Of a DNA stretch of 8,120 nt, positions 1 to 4,954 are shown one piece after another. Position numbers and translations under genes: made by a program. This stretch comes from CAZZNQ01 sp964655775 (GTDB lineage: Bacteria > Planctomycetota > Brocadiia > SM23-32): positions 1-8,120 of the forward strand of contig CAZZNQ010000126.1 in NCBI GenBank assembly GCA_964655775.1, given 5' to 3'. Position 1 is the stretch's first letter. Each line of letters starts with the position of its first letter. Below the pieces are notes generated by a model, which searched no databases, was not told the DNA's origin, and saw nothing but the letters and a program-made list of their open reading frames with translations.

Positions 1-678
1 GTCCGTCACCTTGAAGACCACCAGGAAGCGGTGGTATTGCGCGTTCGGGCTTCCAGCGCCCGGGAAATGTACCGGCGCGTCAGCCATTACCTTGCCGATG
101 CCGGTGTTCCCGCCGCCGAGGCCGAAGATGAGGTAGCGCGGGTAGCCTTCGGCATCGGGTGCTTCGAGCCCCAGACCGTTGTAGCTGGCTGTCGTAGGAT
201 CAAGCTCGACGACGCTGCCGGCGGACCCCGAAATGGCGATCTCCACGCCACTGTAAGGATCAAAGGTGGCGTTGTCCGGATCATCGGCCATTTCCAGCGT
301 CGTGGTGACGCCCACAGCATTGAGCGCCCCGCCGATGCGCGCGCCCTGCGGGTCGGAACTCAAGTCGACCACGCTGAGACCTGCGCCTGAGTAGGGCAGC
401 TCGTCTATGACATCGCCGCTCTCGTTGACCAGGGAATCCAACCTGTTCGGAAAGGTCATGTGGAGGTGGCGGTGTTCCTGCATGGCCTTCGTCACCTCGG
501 TCAGGTTGGTCGCCCCGCTGGACTGGTGAGCCCGCTTGACGATCCCCGGCAAGGTCGGGACAAGAATCCCAGCCAGGGCGATGAGAATGACAAGGACAAC
601 GGTCAGCTCGATGAGCGTCAGACCGCGCCGTCTCCTGCTACGTTCCTTCTTGGGCCCTGCATGAACCGGCGTAGACAT
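1..678 (-). CDS. Prepilin-type N-terminal cleavage/methylation domain protein (pseudopilin-like), 3' end outside window
   Basis: The 226 visible residues start at an ATG (678-676) preceded by GAGGAGGG (693-686) seven bases upstream, a strong ribosome binding site. The protein opens with a basic leader of 19 residues ending RRRRG. The segment LTLIELTVVLVILIALAGIL follows, with Leu at +1 and the conserved Glu at +5 of the mature protein (residue 24). This is the class III signal cleaved and N-methylated by a prepilin peptidase; the hydrophobic helix (about 20-43) then anchors the subunit in the inner membrane before assembly into a type IV pilus or type II secretion pseudopilus. After the helix come KRAHQSSGATNLTEV and a globular domain rich in Gly, Asp and Thr that I do not recognise. 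The frame is open at base 1, so the C-terminus is missing. Large families of such proteins are common in Planctomycetota and Lentisphaerota. The leader is certain; the specific role is unknown. Confidence 0.88.
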   Translation of the reverse strand, partial: MSTPVHAGPKKERSRRRRGLTLIELTVVLVILIALAGILVPTLPGIVKRAHQSSGATNLTEVTKAMQEHRHLHMTFPNRLDSLVNESGDVIDELPYSGAGLSVVDLSSDPQGARIGGALNAVGVTTTLEMADDPDNATFDPYSGVEIAISGSAGSVVELDPTTASYNGLGLEAPDAEGYPRYLIFGLGGGNTGIGKVMADAPVHFPGAGSPNAQYHRFLVVFKVTD

Positions 679-823
679 GAAACAACCCTCCTCACATGGC
701 AAAGACTCTACCCACCTGACTTGGCCGCCTCAGGGACGGCCCCCCATGGCTGGCCGTCGCTCCGGAATGCCCGTGGCCACCGCGGTCGGCCGGACGGACG
801 AACCAGGAGCGGGTCCGCCGTTC

Positions 824-838
824 TGCAACTGAGTTGCA
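824..838 (-). promoter_or_regulatory. Perfect 7-1-7 palindrome, candidate operator
   Basis: The plus strand reads TGCAACTGAGTTGCA: two seven-base arms, TGCAACT and AGTTGCA, around a single central base. On the minus strand it starts about five bases downstream of the -10 box of the pseudopilin promoter and covers the predicted transcription start, a classic place for a repressor. The 7-1-7 geometry is typical of Fur-family regulators (Fur, Zur, Mur, PerR). That family link is inference, since no regulator gene is visible here. A short hairpin in the leader RNA is an alternative, but a one-base loop cannot form a good RNA stem. Confidence 0.55.
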
Positions 839-842
839 TAAT

Positions 843-871
843 AAAATAGCATGACACCACAGAACTGTCAA
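843..871 (-). promoter_or_regulatory. Sigma70-type promoter of the pseudopilin gene
   Basis: On the minus strand a perfect TTGACA (871-866) is separated by 17 bases from TATTTT (848-843). This spacing and match fit a strong housekeeping promoter. The predicted transcription start is near 836, giving a leader of about 158 bases before the ATG at 678. It is the best promoter match I found in the window. It reads away from the aldo/keto reductase relic and toward the pseudopilin gene. Confidence 0.65.
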
Positions 872-985
872 GGCCTTTTCTTGACATACGGTGGTTAAAG
901 CCTCTAAAAAGGGGTCAAATGCTCGCCAAGTGCCAGAATGAGCACCTGTCCGTAGCGCACAGATACGCATCCTAGGTGCACATAG

Positions 986-1441
986 TTGGCGTTCTGTGCG
1001 GGCCGAATGGATGGCCGCACCGCATTCGAGCCGGCCATGAAGATCCACGCCGAGCTGGCCAAGCTCCGCGACGAGGGGCTGTTCAGGTACATCGGCCTCA
1101 CCACGCACGTGGCGTTCGAGACGATCTACAAGAAGATCGCCACCGGCGGCTTCGACCAGGCGGTGCTGACGATCTGCTACTTCAACAAGGGCATGGACAC
1201 ATTGCTTTCCGAGGAGAACCGCGCGTGCCGTGAGAAGTGCCTTCAGAAGGTCCATGAACTCGGTATGGCGATCGTCGCCATGAAGGTGATGGGCGTGAGC
1301 ATTTAGGGCCGCATGTCGCGGAAGGTCGTGCCCAACTACGATCCGGCCCTGCGGGCGAGGCGGCCGGCCGCGCCCATGCGCTGCGCGCTCAGCGACCTCC
1401 GCGTCTCCCTAATGGCCGTCGGGAGGGGTCCCGCGAAGTGA
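986..1441 (+). pseudogene. Aldo/keto reductase relic (internal TAG, N-terminus missing)
   Basis: From about base 1030 the frame encodes an aldo/keto-reductase-like stretch: KIHAELAKLRDEGLFRYIGL, then TTHVAFETIYKKIATGGFD, a tyrosine-rich strand (ICYFNKG) and ELGMAIVAMKVMG. These match the second half of the (beta/alpha)8 barrel of planctomycete-type aldo/keto reductases. The first about 120 residues, including the region of the catalytic Asp-Tyr-Lys-His tetrad, are absent. A TAG at 1304-1306 interrupts the frame. Beyond it, the same frame still reads VVPNYDPALRA and MRCALSDLRVSLMAVG, the expected C-terminal helix and strand of the family, before a TGA at 1439-1441. Homology past the stop shows a decayed gene, not a natural short protein. 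No ribosome binding site was found before the first ATG. It is unlikely to make a working NADPH-dependent oxidoreductase. Confidence 0.65.
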
Positions 1442-1510
1442 TCGAGATCGGCACCCCGTGCGCTAAGGCGGGTCTGAGAGTTTGCCACCGGGGCGGACCG
1501 GAGCCGAGTT

Positions 1511-1542
1511 CGACAAAGATGCATCGTTGGTGAGCTTTGTCG
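1511..1542. repeat. Inverted repeat just beyond the recombinase relic
   Basis: CGACAAAG (1511-1518) and CTTTGTCG (1535-1542) are perfect eight-base inverted arms with a 16-base spacer. They lie just past the 3' end of the minus-strand recombinase relic at 1558. There is no T-run on either side, so a standard intrinsic terminator is doubtful. It might be an old terminator or a recombinase/element-end site; neither role is shown. Confidence 0.4.
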
Positions 1543-1557
1543 CAGCCGCGAAAATGG

Positions 1558-1740
1558 TCAGGTGGGGCAGTCGCTCCACAGACCCGCGACGTCTAGCACC
1601 ATCGGATCGGGGCAGACATTCGTGGGAGGTCGAGGGAGGAGTGGCGCAGGGCCGACTGAGCGGCGCGGGGCGCCACGCCGTTCTTGCTCAAGTGGGTAGC
1701 AGAGGGCGTGGAGGTCGACCGTGCGGGCGAGCTCGCAGAC
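1558..1740 (-). pseudogene. Tyrosine recombinase (phage-type integrase) C-terminal relic, copy B
   Basis: Three pieces in shifted frames line up with the C-terminal catalytic domain of tyrosine recombinases. ARTVDLHAL (about 1730-1700) holds the His of the HxLRH box. After a frame change comes ATHLSKNG followed by GVAPRAAQSALRHSSLDL. After a second frame change the sequence reads TNVCPDPMVLDVAG, ending at a TGA (1560-1558). In relatives the last block is MNVYTDP..LDVAGAL, so the nucleophilic Tyr codon has become TGC, Cys (1614-1612). The Arg of HxLRH is also lost at the first frame change. With two frameshifts and no catalytic Tyr this copy is dead. It is the same subfamily as the relic at 4453-4670 and lies in the same orientation. 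It directly follows the NucS-like fragment on the same strand. Confidence 0.65.
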
Positions 1741-1833
1741 GACGCCCAGAAATCCAAAGGTCAGGTGCGCACACCTCCAAGTGCTGCGTCCCTTCCTTTC
1801 ATCCGGCGGAAGGCCCGAGGCTTCGGGCCCGCT

Positions 1834-2003
1834 CTCGGCGTCCGACGTGGTGGCGATGCATGAAACACAGTCCATCCCTGGCCGACGGTCTCGCGGCGCA
1901 CCGCCCCGCGTTTGATCTCGATGGCGACCCAACGCCCCTGCGGGTCAATGGCCAGCAGGTCGAGCGGCCCTGCCTCCAGGTAGACCTGACGACCGGCGAA
2001 TGG
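1834..2003 (-). pseudogene. NucS-like / PD-(D/E)XK endonuclease fragment, frameshifted
   Basis: On the minus strand the frame starting at 2003 reads PFAGRQVYLEAGPLDLLAID, then PQGRWVAIEIKRGAVRRETVGQ in two adjoining stretches. G-x-[IL]-D-L-L followed about 12 residues later by [VI]-E-I-K is the active-site pattern of NucS/DUF91 and related RecB-like nucleases: the Asp, then Glu-x-Lys for metal binding. After the Gln codon at 1880-1878 the homology continues in the next frame as MDCVSCIATTSDAE, where relatives have ALDYASCIATM. A single missing base near 1876 explains the shift. Both ends are missing: at 2003 it abuts the tail of the FG-GAP protein, and downstream it fades before the recombinase relic. 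It is a broken gene fragment. The nuclease family call is by motif only. Confidence 0.55.
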
Positions 2004-4077
2004 TCAGGCCGGCCTGCACGCCCTTTGTCTTGGCGTAGCGAATATCGCGATGAGCGACCACCTCCACCTTTGCGGTCACCGGCTGCGTGGCTGTGGTCGG
2101 TTCAGCGGCGGCAACGGCCACGCCCTCGGCGCCAACGGCGTCGCCGAGGGCCAGCGTGTGCAGCTTGCCGGCCTCCAGGCCTTTGAAGGCCAGCGGCTCG
2201 CTACCGGGCATAATAACGCGAACATCCACGCGGTCGGCCTTCCCCAAGCCGAAATGCAGGACCGGCAGCCGCTTCGAGCGGTAGCAGAAGTCGGTGCGGA
2301 CCTCGTCGCTGCCGAGGATGGTCTGCGTGCCGGCTTGGTAGACTACTACGCGGGCTCCGATGGCAGGAGTGGCACGCGGGCCACGCACGACGTTGACGCC
2401 TATCCAATGGTTCGCGTTGGCGAGGCGGTTCATGTAGATTCGGCTGTTGTCCTCACCATCGTAGCCTCCTACCGTGCCGTCATGGATGATAACATCAATG
2501 CGGCCGTCGCCGTCCAGGTCGCCGTAGTTCAGGTCGCGGCCACCGGATTCGCCGCCGATGCCGTGCTCCGCCGCCGGCACCCCGACGAACGTGCCCTTGC
2601 CCGTGTTGCGGAACAGGTGCGGGTACGGCCAGCGGGTCTTGTCCATGTCGCGGCGGTTGATCAGGCAGAGGTCCACCCAGCCGTCGTTGTCGTAGTCCAT
2701 CGCGGCGCCGGAGGCAAAACTGATCTGCCACCGTCTTGCAGGTGGCAATTCGTTGTATTGCTCGAAGCCGCTCTGGCTTGTGCGGTCGATGAAACGGATT
2801 TCCCCGGGGTTCGAGGCATTCTCGTACAAGGCAACGGACCGTGTATCTTCAACCGTGCCCAGTCCCGCTCGTCGGATCACAGCTCCGACGAAAAGGTCCT
2901 GGTCGCCATCGCGGTCGTAGTCCAGCGGGACTACGCAGTAGCAGTTCCAGTGCTTTCGAGTGTTGCCGTGCGCGTACTCACCGATCGCTTCGCGAGCGAC
3001 TTCGGCAAAGCAGATTTTGCCCGGCTCCGAGCGGTTGTGCAGTACGAATAGTCCCCGATCCTGCTGTTCAACCCACTGCTGACCGATACCTCCTCGGCCG
3101 CCTTCCTGGAAGCCCAGATCGGCGTAGGCGGCCGTGACGATGTCCGGCTTGCCGTCGCCGTCGAAGTCGCGCACAACCGCGCCCTTGAACATCTTGTTGG
3201 CCCAATCCTCCTTGCGGCCGTCTGGCCGCGTGAGCGTGGCGTACCAGAAGCCCGGTATATCGGGTTCCAGCACGTCGCGGATGATGTCCGGACCAAAAAC
3301 GCCTTCGGCCTTGCCGGGGTGGAGTTCGCACCCGGCGTGATTCGTGCCGAAGGACGAGACGCTGTGGTACGAGTCGATGTGGCCATCACCGTCGAAGTCC
3401 GAGAAAAGGACATTTCGCGTGTTGCCAACGGTTTCGTTGCCGAGGTCCCGGCGGCTGAAGGTACCGTTGCCGTTGTTGATCCAGCAGTCCCCCTGCCGGC
3501 GCTCCTGCTGGGCGACGAAGGCATCGAGACTACCATCGGCGTCGAAGTCGTGGGCGCCCCAGCCATTGGCATTGTCGACCTGGTAGGTCGTGGCGTGGGT
3601 GAAGGAGCCCTTGCCTTGGTTCCGCACCAGGTGCACGCGGCGCTTGCAGGCGATGAGGATGTCTGGGCGGCCGTTACCGAACACGTCCAACACGGCGGAG
3701 GCCTGCGCCAACGTGCCATTGTGGATGTACGCCAGTTGGAAGATGGTCTTGGTGTCCGCGGCACCCTTCGGCAATGCACCGTCCATGGCGCCCGGTCGCG
3801 AATCATCTTCGCGCTGCTTCCGGCGCCAAGTGCGGACCTCGTCCAGCGTCAGGCGGCCGTCTTTGTCGGTGTCCATCTTGCCGGACTGTGGCAAGTTGCG
3901 GGCCTCCTCGCCCGTCAGCACGCCATCGCCGTTGCCATCCAGTTGCCTGAACCGCTCAATCAGTGTCCCTCGCCCCTTCGAGACGCCCTGAGCGTACACG
4001 CCCATCCAACACAGCAATAGGGCGGCCAAAACGGCGGCGAGAATCCGCTCAACGAGGCACGTTCTCATTCCGGTCAC
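1945..4077 (-). CDS. Secreted EF-hand / FG-GAP (VCBS) repeat protein with ASPIC/UnbV domain
   Basis: This is a 710-residue exported protein. It starts at GTG (4077-4075), with AGGA (4089-4086) eight bases upstream; the in-frame ATG at 4068 lacks a suitably spaced site. Residues 1-30 form a signal peptide or anchor (LAAVLAALLLCWMGVYAQ). Two EF-hand loops follow: D47GNGDGVLTGEE58 and D69TDKDGRLTLDE80. Seven FG-GAP/VCBS calcium-binding motifs of the DxDxDGxxD type start at residues 131, 177, 227, 304, 386, 461 and 520, indicating a seven-bladed beta-propeller. Residues about 556-640 match the ASPIC/UnbV domain (NHWIGV, IGARVVVYQAG, LHFGLGKADRVDVRV). Such proteins are extracytoplasmic, and their binding partners are mostly unknown. 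The last about 40 residues are odd: an Ala/Thr linker, then VEVVAHRDIRYAKTKGVQAG, which resembles the first strand of an esterase-type alpha/beta-hydrolase domain, and from residue 693 out-of-frame NucS-like DNA up to the stop. The C-terminus is probably truncated. Confidence 0.85.
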   Translation of the reverse strand: MTGMRTCLVERILAAVLAALLLCWMGVYAQGVSKGRGTLIERFRQLDGNGDGVLTGEEARNLPQSGKMDTDKDGRLTLDEVRTWRRKQREDDSRPGAMDGALPKGAADTKTIFQLAYIHNGTLAQASAVLDVFGNGRPDILIACKRRVHLVRNQGKGSFTHATTYQVDNANGWGAHDFDADGSLDAFVAQQERRQGDCWINNGNGTFSRRDLGNETVGNTRNVLFSDFDGDGHIDSYHSVSSFGTNHAGCELHPGKAEGVFGPDIIRDVLEPDIPGFWYATLTRPDGRKEDWANKMFKGAVVRDFDGDGKPDIVTAAYADLGFQEGGRGGIGQQWVEQQDRGLFVLHNRSEPGKICFAEVAREAIGEYAHGNTRKHWNCYCVVPLDYDRDGDQDLFVGAVIRRAGLGTVEDTRSVALYENASNPGEIRFIDRTSQSGFEQYNELPPARRWQISFASGAAMDYDNDGWVDLCLINRRDMDKTRWPYPHLFRNTGKGTFVGVPAAEHGIGGESGGRDLNYGDLDGDGRIDVIIHDGTVGGYDGEDNSRIYMNRLANANHWIGVNVVRGPRATPAIGARVVVYQAGTQTILGSDEVRTDFCYRSKRLPVLHFGLGKADRVDVRVIMPGSEPLAFKGLEAGKLHTLALGDAVGAEGVAVAAAEPTTATQPVTAKVEVVAHRDIRYAKTKGVQAGLTIRRSSGLPGGRAARPAGH

Positions 4078-4452
4078 GGTCGTTTTCCTATATTCCCAGA
4101 AACCCGAATCACCTCATGCCCGTTCCGGGTCGCTTCACCATGCGGGCAGATACAGTTAACGCCATTCCCTGTGGATACTCTCCCGGTCCGGTTCTCTTAG
4201 AACGAATGGAGATAGAACTTCTCGCCCACACGGCCGGTGGTTGCGCTCTTGCCCCCGTACACCCGGCAGTGTTCAGATGGGACGGGCAGCCGAACGTACC
4301 GAAGTCGCTCTAACAAAACAGCTCCCGGTGGGACCCATCCGCAGAGTTCGCGTCTCCTGTCATTTGAACGGGCTTGCGCCAGCAATCCTGCGCTGGCCCA
4401 GCTAGGTGTCCCCGCAAGCGATACTCATCCCGTAGCAAGACCAAGCAGTGGA
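4078..4452. other. Gene-poor region upstream of the FG-GAP gene
   Basis: About 375 bases with no coding sequence I can support; the short open frames here have no recognisable motifs. The last bases before 4078 hold the ribosome binding site of the FG-GAP gene. A small inverted repeat GTTCT-CTT-AGAAC lies at 4191-4203. GCCAGC and GCTGGC form a six-base stem near 4380. I found no convincing -35/-10 pair for the FG-GAP gene. Confidence 0.4.
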
Positions 4453-4670
4453 CTAAGAGGCTGTTGTCTGCTCCTTCGCACCGGCTGCTTCGCTCAGAGG
4501 CGGGCCCAGCAGAGCCTGGATTGCCCCGGCCACGTCGAGAAGGGCGGGAACGGGGTAGGCGTTCATGACCACGTCAGGGCTGGAGTGATGCAGGGCGGCC
4601 CGGGCGGCGCAGCGCACGAAACGTCCTTGCTACGGTGAGTGCCGAATGTGTGCCGCAGGGCTGGCGGCGA
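4453..4670 (-). pseudogene. Tyrosine recombinase (phage-type integrase) C-terminal relic, copy A
   Basis: One frame reads PALRHTFGTHRSKDV (about 4661-4617), the Arg-containing HxLRHTFGT box of tyrosine recombinases. A single frameshift near 4620 moves the homology to a frame reading RCAARAALHHSSPDVVMNAY, which carries the second His region and the catalytic Tyr (TAC at 4557-4555). It continues VPALLDVAGAIQALLGPPLS to a TAG at 4455-4453. This is the usual end of recombinases common in planctomycetes ([R]HSS.DLTMN.Y.DP.LLDVAGAL). The whole N-terminal core-binding domain is missing and the first His of HxLRH is Pro, so it is a relic. It keeps its Tyr, unlike copy B at 1558-1740, and is of the same subfamily and orientation. 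Its lost N-terminus would have pointed toward the tRNA-like fragment at 4838-4879. Confidence 0.7.
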
Positions 4671-4781
4671 GCACCTGTCTTTCAGGGGTTTGAGGACAGA
4701 AACGGGGACAGATAACTACGGTCAAGCAATGTTAAGACGCCGAAAGTGCCGTCATCACTTCTAACGCAAGATGTTGTTCTG

Positions 4782-4807
4782 TCACGGCATATGATGACCG
4801 GCCGTGA
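4782..4807. repeat. Inverted repeat next to the tRNA-like fragment
   Basis: TCACGGC (about 4782-4788) and GCCGTGA (4801-4807) are perfect seven-base inverted arms with a 12-base spacer, 31 bases left of the tRNA-like fragment. It may be part of an old recombinase binding region, but this rests on position only. Confidence 0.3.
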
Positions 4808-4837
4808 TGCGCCCTAAGGTCGTTGTCTCTCGCGAAT

Positions 4838-4879
4838 CCCCTAAACCACCGGTCCCGTGTTCGAGTCACGGCGGGCGTA
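4838..4879 (+). other. tRNA 3'-half-like fragment, candidate integration attachment site
   Basis: The sequence folds as the 3' half of a tRNA. It has a T arm with a perfect five-base stem (CCGTG 4855-4859, CACGG 4867-4871) around the loop TTCGAGT, which has the conserved TTC. It is followed by a seven-base acceptor strand CGGGCGT (4872-4878) and a discriminator A (4879). Before the T arm lie a five-base variable segment CGGTC, a candidate anticodon-stem strand ACCAC and a loop CCCCTAA, resembling the CTCCTAA loop of tRNA-Arg(CCU). The bases to the left do not form the 5' anticodon stem or D arm, so this is not a complete tRNA. Tyrosine recombinases often integrate at the anticodon-loop-to-3'-end segment and leave exactly such a half copy. 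The recombinase relic 170 bases away fits this reading. The isotype is a guess. Confidence 0.45.
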
Positions 4880-4952
4880 TCAACTCCTCAACTCCGACGG
4901 AACTCTCGGCAGATACAGGGGCAGCTACGAGCGGCAGCAAGCAAGTCAGCAT
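4866..4952 (-). pseudogene. Truncated secreted-protein ORF coupled to the beta-helix gene
   Basis: This 28-codon ORF begins at ATG (4952-4950), two bases after the stop codon of the beta-helix gene (4957-4955). GGGA at 4964-4961 lies eight bases upstream, so it looks translationally coupled. It encodes MLTCLLPLVAAPVSAESS and then VGVEELIRPP. The first 15 residues resemble a signal peptide with an SA-E cleavage site. The frame stops at TGA (4868-4866), inside the 3' end of the tRNA-like fragment. I infer the 5' end of a secreted-protein gene cut off by a recombination junction. A chance ORF cannot be excluded, given its size. Confidence 0.35.
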
Positions 4953-4954
4953 GA

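Larger units (their letters stand above)
679..985. other. Intergenic region between the divergent pseudopilin gene and aldo/keto reductase relic
   Basis: It carries the minus-strand promoter, the palindrome and the leader of the pseudopilin gene in 679-871. On the plus strand TTGACA occurs at 881-886, but no good -10 hexamer lies 16-18 bases further on, so I do not call a promoter for the relic. I see no gene or RNA in 872-985. Confidence 0.5.

Noticed and set aside
881..910. Plus-strand TTGACA as a promoter for the aldo/keto reductase relic
   Set aside because: No acceptable -10 hexamer at 16-18 bases, and the downstream gene is broken.
692..1255. Minus-strand open frame of 187 codons opposite the aldo/keto reductase relic
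   Set aside because: No family motif; it overlaps the pseudopilin promoter and is antisense to sequence with real homology.
1482..2186. Plus-strand open frame of 234 codons
   Set aside because: Arg/Pro-rich low-complexity translation with no motif; the minus strand here carries recombinase and NucS-like blocks and the FG-GAP C-terminus.
2050..4020. Long plus-strand open frames opposite the FG-GAP gene
   Set aside because: They are antisense to a gene with clear repeated motifs, and arise from the GC-rich codons of its DxDGDG repeats.
939..4679. GAGCACCTGTC shared at 940-950 and 4669-4679
   Set aside because: An 11-base match is expected by chance several times in a window of this size, and the flanks do not align.
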